From Flavobacteriaceae bacterium (lineage in GTDB: Bacteria > Bacteroidota > Bacteroidia > Flavobacteriales > Flavobacteriaceae), in NCBI GenBank assembly GCA_021739635.1, contig JAIPBH010000002.1, forward strand, positions 124,001 through 188,000: 64,000 nt of DNA, in the 5' to 3' direction. Position numbers and translations under genes: made by a program. The stretch's first letter is position 1, and each line of letters starts with the position of its first letter. Positions 8,775-17,012 of the stretch are shown here, in pieces. Below the pieces are notes generated by a model that saw only the letters and a program-made list of their open reading frames with translations, did not search any database and was not told where the DNA came from.

Positions 8775-9947
8775 TTATAATTCTATTTGTTGTCCATTTA
8801 CTTTTAATCGGAAATGTTTTTCTTGAGTTATCAGTAGCCCTTCAGAGCTTTTGTTTGGCCAATTTTTACTGTAGTCTTTTGGGTGTTTTACGTCAATGGC
8901 ATAGACTTTTCCTTGATATAATTTGTTGACTGACCATTGCAGCGTATGACCCACAATAATGTCCTTGGCATAAAACTTTTCAATACCTCTTTCAACATCT
9001 TCTTGGGATAGATCATCTTCAAAGTATCCTCTGTACCAACTGACTCCTTTTCTACTAGAAGTAATTAATTGCGCAACGGTTTCTTCCGGTTTAGGAAAAA
9101 AGGCTTTACGGTAGTTGGCTCTATTAATTTGATTGACCTCGTCTATGGTAATCTCATAATTTGCAAAATCCGGATGTATACCACCATGGGCAAAAAGATG
9201 ACCGTTAATTAGTTCTAAAGTGTTTTTAGAAGTCATCCACTTACCAATAAATGAGTTTTTATCGTATAGATTATGTTGCTGTTTCCCTAGTATTGATGCT
9301 ACGCCATTATACTTGTAAGAAGCCGATTTAAACTTCCCTTGCAAATTGTAGAGTTCATGATTTCCTACGATGAAATGTACATATCCTCCTTGACTTTTGG
9401 CATCCTGTTCCAGTTTATAAATAAACCAAAGTACTTGAGTGGTTGAAAAACCTCTATCCATAAAATCACCAATAAGAACCAAGTGACCTTTGCCAAAAAC
9501 CCAATTTAGGTTGGTGTCTATGACCTTGTTGGCAATTAAAAAATCACGAAAGGTTTTATAACCGCTTTCAATATCTGAAATGGCAATGATTGGTTGGTTA
9601 TCAGAATAAGTTGCTTTGGGTATTTCAAATTGTGAAACAATATTAAAATCAAAACTAGAAGCATCTAAAGGGAAATAGCAGGTTGCAGGAACTTTATCAT
9701 CCACATGGTGTACAGTTTTATCCAGGTAAAAGCCATCCGTTTTGTTTCCTCTTATGTAGTTAATGGTATATGTACTGTCAGTTTCATAGAACACATAAGG
9801 ACCTTCTCTTTCTAAATGGATGTTTAAAGGATTGGTTCCATAATCAAAACTTCCATTGAGGGAAATTAAAGAGATAGTGCCAACTAGCAATACAACAAGG
9901 ATTGTTCCCAATACGTTTTTTAAATATCGAATAATTCTTTTTTTCAT
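8775..9947 (-). CDS. Membrane-anchored metallophosphatase (calcineurin-like)
   Basis: 390 residues. An N-terminal membrane segment (about 11-32) anchors a calcineurin-like phosphoesterase domain outside the cytoplasm or on the membrane. Metal-binding motifs are seen in order: SDIE (in place of the usual DxH), GDFMDRG, GNHELYN, LFAHGG and a late IVGHT. The His-to-Glu change in the first motif is also met in Shewanella-like phosphatases, to which this is most similar in layout. The substrate is unknown; protein phosphatase or nucleotidase activity is possible. It is the first gene of a two-gene unit with the CPBP protease. Confidence 0.85.
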   Translation of the reverse strand: MKKRIIRYLKNVLGTILVVLLVGTISLISLNGSFDYGTNPLNIHLEREGPYVFYETDSTYTINYIRGNKTDGFYLDKTVHHVDDKVPATCYFPLDASSFDFNIVSQFEIPKATYSDNQPIIAISDIESGYKTFRDFLIANKVIDTNLNWVFGKGHLVLIGDFMDRGFSTTQVLWFIYKLEQDAKSQGGYVHFIVGNHELYNLQGKFKSASYKYNGVASILGKQQHNLYDKNSFIGKWMTSKNTLELINGHLFAHGGIHPDFANYEITIDEVNQINRANYRKAFFPKPEETVAQLITSSRKGVSWYRGYFEDDLSQEDVERGIEKFYAKDIIVGHTLQWSVNKLYQGKVYAIDVKHPKDYSKNWPNKSSEGLLITQEKHFRLKVNGQQIEL

Positions 9948-10155
9948 AGCTCTGTTTTTAAGATTATGATGGTCAAATGTATAACGTCATTATCTGTTGC
10001 ATAAATTTTTGTGATGTATGATGCTGGGAGTTTGATAAAATATTTGTGATGATATGTAAAATCCTTTTGTCACTATTTTGAATCATTACATACCTACACA
10101 GTATGAGTTTATCACTATTAATTATCTATGCAGCTAATTATCTTACTTTTGTAGT

Positions 10156-10974
10156 ATGATATCTGTTTTAAAAAGAAATAACTGGCTTGTAGTTAAAGTA
10201 TTTGTTATTATAACGGTACTTGTTCCTTTAGCGATTTCAGCTTATGAATTTTTGGTGCTTGGGAATGAATCGGTAGTTTTTCTTGAAAATTACCCTTCCA
10301 TTGTAGGAATTATTATTGTCATTTATTATGCTATAATCCTTTTAGCAGTTTTTATTTGGCTAGTAAGTCAACTGAAATCTATTTTAAGTTTAAAAAATGA
10401 ATTAAAAAAGAATGAGTTGCTTCATTTGCAAAGTCAGGTGAATCCTCATTTCTTCTTTAATATGCTCAATAACTTATATGGAATGGTTGACAAGGACGTT
10501 GAAAGGTCAAAAGCACTTATACTTAAATTATCAGATTTAATGCGGTATAGTATTTATGAAGGCGAAAAAAACATGGTATCCTTGAACGATGAGGTTTCCT
10601 ATTTAAAAAATTATATTGAGTTACATAAAATGCGATATCACAAGGAAATCGATGTCCAATTCAAAACAGATATGGCGGAAGAAAACATGAAAATAATGCC
10701 GCTATTACTGATTATATTGTTAGAAAACGCCTTTAAACATGGTGTAGAGAATTTAAGGAAAAAAGCCTATATCTTAATATATTTAAAAGTCAGTAAGGAC
10801 AAATTATATTTTGATATTGAAAATAATTTTGATGAAAATGAAGTTTCAAAGGACGCTGGAATTGGTCTCAAAAATTTGAAAAGACGATTAGCATTAGCTT
10901 ATCCTAAAAAACATAAACTTAATATTGAAAAGCACAATTCCGTTTATAAAGCCCAATTAGAATTACAGATATGA
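10156..10974 (+). CDS. LytS-type sensor histidine kinase (two TM)
   Basis: 272 residues. Two membrane segments (about 11-32 and 46-72) with a short extracytoplasmic loop, then a His_kinase domain with the phospho-acceptor in QVNPHFFFNMLNN and an HATPase domain (LLENAFKHG, GIGLKNLKRRL). It is shorter than the kinase at 2540. The stop codon overlaps the ATG of the regulator by 4 bases, so translation is coupled. A -7-like TACTTTTG sits at 10144-10151, too close to the start for a long leader. Two TCACTAT sites, 42 bases apart, lie upstream. Confidence 0.9.
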   Translation: MISVLKRNNWLVVKVFVIITVLVPLAISAYEFLVLGNESVVFLENYPSIVGIIIVIYYAIILLAVFIWLVSQLKSILSLKNELKKNELLHLQSQVNPHFFFNMLNNLYGMVDKDVERSKALILKLSDLMRYSIYEGEKNMVSLNDEVSYLKNYIELHKMRYHKEIDVQFKTDMAEENMKIMPLLLIILLENAFKHGVENLRKKAYILIYLKVSKDKLYFDIENNFDENEVSKDAGIGLKNLKRRLALAYPKKHKLNIEKHNSVYKAQLELQI

Positions 10975-11669
10975 TGACATATTTAATTATAGATGATGAG
11001 CCTATAGCACATGATATTATTAAAGGGTATTGTGATTTGTTGCCCAATATGAAATTGGCAGAGCAGTGTTACGATGCTATAGAAGCGTTAGACTATTTAA
11101 GAAGCAATAAGGTAGATTTAATTTTTTTAGATTTAAATATGCCAAAACTAAAGGGATTCGACTTTTTAAAAACGCTTCCAAACTCACCAAAGGTCATTGT
11201 AACCACAGCCTATAAAGAATATGCTTTGGCAGGTTATGAATTAAACATTATAGATTATTTATTAAAACCATTTAGTTTTGAACGATTTTTAAAAGCCATT
11301 AATAAAGCAACCCATTTAAAAAGTGATTCTTCTCAATTAAAAGCTACAAACAATGGCGAAGATCAATACGTTTTTTTATACAGTGATAAAAAGCACGTTC
11401 AAGTAAAATTAAACGATATTTTATTTGTTGAAGCTGCCGGAAACTATTGCAAAGTTGTTTTAATCGAAAATCAAATACTCATTCGAGAAAAAATATCTGA
11501 TGTATTAGAAATGCTTTCTCCAGAAAAATTTATTCAAATTCATAAATCTTATATTGTATCAAAAGAAAATATTGAAGCTGTTGAAGGCAATAGAATTCAA
11601 ATTAAAGGTCATCAAATCCCTATAGGAAAGTTATATAAAATGAAGGTTCTTGAATTCTTAAAATTGTAG
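10971..11669 (+). CDS. LytTR-family response regulator
   Basis: 232 residues: a receiver domain (D8-D9-E10, phospho-acceptor D54 in FLDLNMP, LLKPFSF) and a LytTR DNA-binding domain (about 125-230; EAAGNYCKVV, IHKSYIV, IPIGKLYK). It is the partner of the kinase it overlaps. The module may control the divergent phosphatase/CPBP unit (inference from layout). The stop codon is embedded in the 10-base sequence TGTAGCCAAC, the inverted copy of the one at 8051-8060. Confidence 0.92.
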   Translation: MMTYLIIDDEPIAHDIIKGYCDLLPNMKLAEQCYDAIEALDYLRSNKVDLIFLDLNMPKLKGFDFLKTLPNSPKVIVTTAYKEYALAGYELNIIDYLLKPFSFERFLKAINKATHLKSDSSQLKATNNGEDQYVFLYSDKKHVQVKLNDILFVEAAGNYCKVVLIENQILIREKISDVLEMLSPEKFIQIHKSYIVSKENIEAVEGNRIQIKGHQIPIGKLYKMKVLEFLKL

Positions 11670-11674
11670 CCAAC
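11665..11674. repeat. Right copy of 10-bp inverted repeat bounding 8051-11674
   Basis: TGTAGCCAAC here is the exact reverse complement of GTTGGCTACA at 8051-8060. The pair encloses four genes: a CPBP protease, a phosphatase, a kinase and a regulator. It includes the regulator's stop codon. It could be a boundary of a mobile cassette or a shared 3' signal; no transposase or integrase is present. Confidence 0.5.
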
Positions 11675-12631
11675 GTGTTTCTTTAGTTTGTATTAAATAA
11701 CTTTATATAGAAAAAGAGGAGAACTATCTTTTTATAACTTAACTGTCTATTAATATAGGATACTTTTAAAGTTCTATTTCAACATATATTTACTCCAAAA
11801 TTAAATATTTTATTAGCTGTTATTAGAATAAATACTGTGTCCTATTTGTGTTTTTATTCTATAATACCAATAAAATCAAGGGATTTTAGATGTTGTATCG
11901 GAAAATAGTTTAAAACACTGATTATGAAAATTTTATAAAATTTTCATCAACAAGATTAATACTCTAATCTTTATTTCTCTGACAGAAAGTATCATGAATT
12001 ATATTAATTATTTAGATAGTGAAATTCGTTGCTATTTTGTGATATTTTTATTTAAATACAAACAAATAGTAGCAAAGTACTTTTTATATCCATAAAAATG
12101 TTTTTTCTAAAAGCATAGTTTTTATAATCAAAGACGATAAATATTTTTTTTCTTCAAATTCTTCAAAAGTAAATTAGCAATAAAATCAATACTTTCTTTA
12201 AATGCTTTTCTTTACAATCGGAAATTTAGGATATTTAAAAAGCTTATAGTTCTTAAATAAGGAACACTATCTCACATAATACTACTTTTTTTACTTGAGA
12301 GTGAGCATATATTTTTTTAAGTAGCTTTTGAGTTTTATTTATAATTGATTTGAAATCTTTTAATCTCTATATAGCTCAGATACACGTATTCAAAACTAAA
12401 TTGATTTTTTGTTATGATATAGTCACTCAAGGATCATATGGATATTAAAACCAGTTACTCATGTTGTAAAACTTGTATTTCATAACATTTTTTAGTTAGT
12501 GAGCTTAATTGCCTTTATGTTTGAAATAAAATCATTGGTTGTAACATAAGTTATTGGCTTATGTTTCTTGTAAGGTATCGCTAATTTTTTTTACTCATCA
12601 CCAAATAAATTTTAATATCAAAATCTATGCT
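11675..12631. other. Gene-free AT-rich region of about 950 bases
   Basis: No credible coding frame is seen on either strand. The stretch is AT-rich with several poly-A/T tracts. The one clear structure is a perfect 8-bp hairpin, AACATAAG (12543-12550) and CTTATGTT (12558-12565), 67 bases before the ATG of the next gene, in what is probably its 5' leader. It may hold the promoter of the five-gene exported cluster; I could not assign one with confidence. It may alternatively be decayed sequence at an insertion boundary. Confidence 0.5.
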
Positions 12632-14968
12632 ATGAAAAAAAAACTATCTTTTATCATGTTATTTTTTACGTTGTTGTGTTCTGCACAAGTAAAAATAACA
12701 GTAAACGATGTCTATAAAAATTATCTAAAAGCCATTGACCCTAACAATCAGTTTTCAAAACTAAATAGTTTAACTAAAGAGGAGCGCGTAAAATCTGTAA
12801 TTAAAGTGGCAGGTAATACTACGCAGAGTAATTATGTTATGCTTAACTATACCAATAGTGCATCTCAAGTAGTTAGTCTTATGAAAATGGAAGCAATGAG
12901 TACCAAAACTGTATTTGATGGTTCTTCTGGCTATACAGAACTAAGCACAGGATTTAAAACCCAAATGGATGATAATATTAAGAAACTTTTTAAGCAAAAC
13001 AAAGGTGGATTTGTTTTAGAGCAACATGCGCCTCAAGATGCTATTTTAGAAGAATCAATATTTGATGGAAAAGAAGTTTATAAGGTAAGTTATACAGTGG
13101 GTGAAGAAGGTCAAAAAAGCCAAATACACGATTTGTATGATGCCCAAGATTTTAAAAAGATTTCCACAACAATCTCTACATTAGTTAAAGGCATAAAATC
13201 TGATTCAAACATTACGTATCAAAACTATAGTGATTTTAATGGGATTCTTCAGCCTACATATACAACTACAGTAGTTGTTACTTCGGGTAGTAATGTTAAT
13301 TCAGAAATACAAACAAATTCAGAAATAAACTATAGGTTTAATGAGTCTTTTGAAACTTATGCTAATCCATCTATAAAAAGCATCGCCTCTAATATGGCTT
13401 CAATACCAGAAGGCATTGTGACTACTGAAGGCACTTTGACTTTGCCCAATACCAAAGTAAATATTGAAGACTCAGATGCTATAGCAGTGCGATTAAAGGA
13501 TGTAGAAGATTTAACAGAATCTGAATTATTTAATTCATTAAATAAACGTGAGCAAAACTATCAACTTATGTTGAAGAACATGCGCGACGCTGGCGAACCA
13601 TCCAATAACAGTTACTCGGTTAATATTGCAGAATCTTCTGTATCAAATAGTGAGCCAGAGCGCATTAGTAGAATGGAAGCCGCCAATTCAGGAGCTTTAA
13701 AATACAGAAGGAGTTCTTTATATACCATGATGTTGGATGATAACACACGCGAACATTACAATGTTATTAAAGATGCTTTTGGTAATACTGCGCTTTCAGA
13801 AAAGTTTAACAACCATAACATAGGGCCTTATTTAATACCAGCTCATGGTGGTAGTGGGGAAGATGACCAAACCCAGTTAATAGAAAATTATTTAAATAAT
13901 AATGGGGTAGCTAGAAACCTTGTTGCTAAATGGTTTAATAGAGATGATAAGGGGCAATTTAATATGAACCTCATTGCCGAAAGAGGGCAGTATAATGCTT
14001 CTGAAATTGATTTAAAAATAGCACAATCTTCCATGAGGGGAAAAGCCTTATTATCGGATGCAGGAAGAGAACTTATTGGAAATACTTTCATCATAGTATA
14101 TGATTATAGATATACTAATAAAGAAGATCAAGCTAAAAAGCGTAAAGGCTTTTTTAATGCCATAAGTTCAGTAGCTTCATATGTTCCAGGCGGTGATAAA
14201 GTTATGAATGTAGCTACAGTTGCAGGTGTAGCATCCGATGTGGTTGGAAAAGGTTATTTTGTAAAAACAACCAGTTATTTATACAGACTTGTATGGAATG
14301 ATGCTGTTGCCAATGAATTTTATCAAACACTTTGGATGGATGAAAGCACTTATGATGCTTCAAAAAAAGAAGCCTTTGATACCAGTAACCTTTTTAAGTT
14401 AGAATATGTTGGAGATGAAGTATCAAGAAATAATTTGCAGTCTACCATATTTTCATCAAAATCCAACGAACAACTTATAGAAATAGCAACCACGAAAGCC
14501 GTTGATAAAAATATAGGAAAACTGCAACGCGCCTACGAAGAATTTAGAGTAAAAACACCTTTGCTATTCATTGACCCTATAGCTGCAAAAATTGGTTTAA
14601 AAGAAGATATTGAAAAAAATGACAAGTTTGAAGTTTTAGAGCAAGTTCTTAATGAAGATGGTACAACGGCTTACCAGCGAGTAGGTGTTATTCAGGTTGA
14701 TGGTAATCAAATTTGGGACAATACATTTATGGCGGACCAAGCTAATGAGAATACTGAAAGCAATCAAAATGATAGTTCTTCTATAGGTGTAGCTTTAAAT
14801 GGAGAAAAAAAACAAAAAAAATTCTCAAGTCTGATAGGTAGACTTGTAAAAGAGAAAAGTGAATCTGCAGACCAGAAAGTATCACAAACACAAGATTTAG
14901 GTTATACAGTATTTAAAGGAAATGCTAAAAAGCTAGCTCCTGGAATGCTAATCAGACAAATTAACTAA
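12632..14968 (+). CDS. Large exported protein of unknown function, first gene of a five-gene cluster
   Basis: 778 residues from the ATG at 12632. The frame stays open to an upstream ATG at 12554, but residues 1-20 from 12632 form a clean signal peptide (ending CSAQ), so this start is chosen. The first 250 mature residues alternate like the one-face beta sheet of LolA-type periplasmic lipid-binding proteins (weak resemblance). The middle, about 290-420, is charged and helical. Residues 470-590 contain a compact domain with FIIVYDYRYTN and a short glycine/alanine hydrophobic stretch. The C-terminal 80 residues are low-complexity and polar. Family unknown. It is followed at 10 bases by the next exported protein. 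Confidence 0.7.
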   Translation: MKKKLSFIMLFFTLLCSAQVKITVNDVYKNYLKAIDPNNQFSKLNSLTKEERVKSVIKVAGNTTQSNYVMLNYTNSASQVVSLMKMEAMSTKTVFDGSSGYTELSTGFKTQMDDNIKKLFKQNKGGFVLEQHAPQDAILEESIFDGKEVYKVSYTVGEEGQKSQIHDLYDAQDFKKISTTISTLVKGIKSDSNITYQNYSDFNGILQPTYTTTVVVTSGSNVNSEIQTNSEINYRFNESFETYANPSIKSIASNMASIPEGIVTTEGTLTLPNTKVNIEDSDAIAVRLKDVEDLTESELFNSLNKREQNYQLMLKNMRDAGEPSNNSYSVNIAESSVSNSEPERISRMEAANSGALKYRRSSLYTMMLDDNTREHYNVIKDAFGNTALSEKFNNHNIGPYLIPAHGGSGEDDQTQLIENYLNNNGVARNLVAKWFNRDDKGQFNMNLIAERGQYNASEIDLKIAQSSMRGKALLSDAGRELIGNTFIIVYDYRYTNKEDQAKKRKGFFNAISSVASYVPGGDKVMNVATVAGVASDVVGKGYFVKTTSYLYRLVWNDAVANEFYQTLWMDESTYDASKKEAFDTSNLFKLEYVGDEVSRNNLQSTIFSSKSNEQLIEIATTKAVDKNIGKLQRAYEEFRVKTPLLFIDPIAAKIGLKEDIEKNDKFEVLEQVLNEDGTTAYQRVGVIQVDGNQIWDNTFMADQANENTESNQNDSSSIGVALNGEKKQKKFSSLIGRLVKEKSESADQKVSQTQDLGYTVFKGNAKKLAPGMLIRQIN

Positions 14969-14978
14969 CTATTAAATT

Positions 14979-15509
14979 ATGCATAAGAATTTCTTGAAAT
15001 TAACAATTATTTGTTTGGTGTTCATTATTTCTGCAAATGCTTTTGCGCAAAAAAGAGCACAAAAAAAAGCAGATGAAGACACTAAAAACTGGCGCTATGA
15101 GATACAATGTGTCAATGTATCATCAGATGGGAGTTATATTATAAAAGTATTCTCGTATTCTAAAAACAAAAATGTAGCTATTGAGCAGTCTAAAAAAAAT
15201 GCGGTACACGGCGCTATTTTTAGGGGTATACCTCAAAATGAAGTAGGCTGTGTAAGGCAGCCACCTTTAGCAAGGCATCCAAATTTAGAAGAAATAAATC
15301 GTGATTTTTTTGAATCCTTCTTTTCAGAAGATGGGTCGTATAAAAAGTTTGTAACCTTAACGACAGATGGAGCTATAGCAGCTGAAGACCGATTAAAAGT
15401 AGGAAAAAATGAGTATAAAATAGGATTAATAGTATCTGTTGACATAGCGGGATTAAGAAAACAGCTTGAAGCTGCTGGAATTATAAAAGGACTGTCATCA
15501 GGTTTTTAA
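14979..15509 (+). CDS. Exported protein, paralogue of next gene (LPP20/FlgP-like pattern)
   Basis: 176 residues with a signal peptide ending AFAQ (about residue 24). The mature part has a beta-strand followed by an alanine/lysine-rich helix (AIEQSKKNAVHGAIFRGI), then GC..QPP, an FFESFF block and a late strand VSVDIAGLRKQL. The strand/Ala-rich-helix order resembles LPP20/FlgP-like envelope proteins (inference, low certainty). The next gene shares this plan: about 160 residues, the AI..A.KNA helix, GC, Q-P and PN positions, and the VDI/VDM..GL..QL end. The two are therefore a tandem duplication that has diverged. Confidence 0.7.
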   Translation: MHKNFLKLTIICLVFIISANAFAQKRAQKKADEDTKNWRYEIQCVNVSSDGSYIIKVFSYSKNKNVAIEQSKKNAVHGAIFRGIPQNEVGCVRQPPLARHPNLEEINRDFFESFFSEDGSYKKFVTLTTDGAIAAEDRLKVGKNEYKIGLIVSVDIAGLRKQLEAAGIIKGLSSGF

Positions 15510-15523
15510 AAGATAAGTGTAAT

Positions 15524-16015
15524 ATGAAAAATAAAATAATAATATTCATTGTAGGGATAATAACTCTTAGTGTACTTTCTTGCAAGTCTAAAATAGAAAC
15601 TATTTCTGGGTATTATAATTATGATACAGCGTGTGTTTCTATTGAAAAAAACGGGTTACAAACAGTAAAAGCATGGGGTTTTGGTTTAAGAGAGAAAGAA
15701 GCCATCTCTAATGCTAGGAAAAATGCTATTGATGATATTTTGTTTAAAGGCCTACGAGATGGTAAGGCAGGATGCAATATACAGCCAATGATTTCAAATC
15801 CAAATATCAAAAGAGACCAAGAACGTTACTTTAATGCCTTTTATGCTCCTAACGGTGCTTTTCAAAACTTTGCAAGTTTACCAGATGAAAATTGGCTAAG
15901 ACAAAAGCTTAAAATTAACAAAAAAAATGGCGATAACCTTGCTTATGAAATCATTATAGAAGTAGATATGCAAGGATTAAAAGCACAGTTACAAAGAGAT
16001 CAAATAATTCCATAA
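15524..16015 (+). CDS. Lipoprotein, paralogue of the preceding exported protein
   Basis: 163 residues, with a lipoprotein signal peptide (lipobox VLSC, Cys at about 20). It matches the 176-residue upstream neighbour in layout: CVSIEKNGLQTVKAW strand, AISNARKNAIDDILFKGL helix, GC..QP, PN, YFNAFY, and EVDMQGLKAQL at the end. The lipid anchor is the main difference: this copy would be tethered to a membrane, the other soluble in the periplasm or secreted. It starts 14 bases after the preceding gene and ends 16 bases before the next, typical of an operon. Confidence 0.7.
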   Translation: MKNKIIIFIVGIITLSVLSCKSKIETISGYYNYDTACVSIEKNGLQTVKAWGFGLREKEAISNARKNAIDDILFKGLRDGKAGCNIQPMISNPNIKRDQERYFNAFYAPNGAFQNFASLPDENWLRQKLKINKKNGDNLAYEIIIEVDMQGLKAQLQRDQIIP

Positions 16016-16031
16016 ATAATAATTTAAACAT

Positions 16032-17000
16032 ATGAAGCTTAAACACATACTTATCTTTGGAGTCATTTTAATGATGATTCAATGGTCCCATGCACAAGCT
16101 AAAAAGCCAACCATTATGGTAGTGCCAAGTGATAATTGGTGCATTACTAATGGGTTTGTACTTGAATTTGATAATCAAGGAACAACAGAGACCATTCCAG
16201 ATTATAAACGCGCCTTTCAAGAAAACTCAGATTTATTGTTGGTGGTTAGTAAAATAAACGGCCTTATGGCAGACAGGGGATTTCCATTGAAAAATATGGA
16301 GTCTGAAATTAAATCTATTGCACAGGTAACGGCTTTAGATGCGATGCGAAGTTCAAAATCATCTGGCGATACTGCAGCCAATAGCCCCGTAGACCAACTA
16401 CTCAATCAATCCAAAGCAGATATTATTATTCAAATGACCTGGTCTGTGAATAAAGTGGGGCCTGATAGTTCTATAACATTTAACCTTCAGGGTTTAGATG
16501 CCTATTCAAATAAGCAAATAGCCACAGCTGCAGGCACTGGAGCACCATCATTTTCGGTAGAATTACCTGTGTTATTAGAAGAGGCCGTTTTGTCATATAT
16601 AGCACCTTTTGCAGACCGTTTGCAAAGTCATTTTGACGATTTATTTGAAAATGGTAGGGAAGTGAGCATTACCATAAAACGATGGGGTGATTGGGATCAT
16701 GATTTAGAATCTTACTTCGGTTCTAATGATGAAGAATTAGGTTTACTTATTGAAGATTGGATGGCCGAACATACTGTAAATGGAAGGTTTAATACCAAAG
16801 ATGCTACAGAGAATATGATGATTTTTGACCAAGTGAGGATACCCTTATATTACGACAGAAATGGAAGGCAAAGTGCTATGGATACCAGAAGATTTGCATC
16901 ATTACTTAGTAAATATTTAAAAAGTGCACCTTATAATATTGAAAATAAAATAACAACAAGAGGATTAGGCGAAGCGACTATTTATCTTGGAAGTAAATAA
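16032..17000 (+). CDS. Exported DUF6175-like protein
   Basis: 322 residues with a signal peptide ending SHAQ (about 22). The start of the mature protein (KPTIMVVPSDNWC) followed by a long helix containing IT, DRGFPLKNMES and a strand ADIIIQMTW looks like the nucleotide-free alpha/beta layout of CsgG/LpoB-type outer membrane assembly proteins. The C-terminal third (ITIKRWGDWDHDLE, YYDRNGRQSAMDTRRF, TTRGLGEATIYLG) is distinctive; I believe it belongs to the DUF6175 family of Bacteroidota (recalled, not searched). Fourth gene of the cluster. Confidence 0.65.
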   Translation: MKLKHILIFGVILMMIQWSHAQAKKPTIMVVPSDNWCITNGFVLEFDNQGTTETIPDYKRAFQENSDLLLVVSKINGLMADRGFPLKNMESEIKSIAQVTALDAMRSSKSSGDTAANSPVDQLLNQSKADIIIQMTWSVNKVGPDSSITFNLQGLDAYSNKQIATAAGTGAPSFSVELPVLLEEAVLSYIAPFADRLQSHFDDLFENGREVSITIKRWGDWDHDLESYFGSNDEELGLLIEDWMAEHTVNGRFNTKDATENMMIFDQVRIPLYYDRNGRQSAMDTRRFASLLSKYLKSAPYNIENKITTRGLGEATIYLGSK

Positions 17001-17012
17001 AAAATTATAATT

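Noticed and set aside
12554-12631. Longer start of the 778-residue exported protein
   Set aside because: The extra 26 residues carry no signal-like feature and the signal peptide begins exactly at the ATG at 12632.
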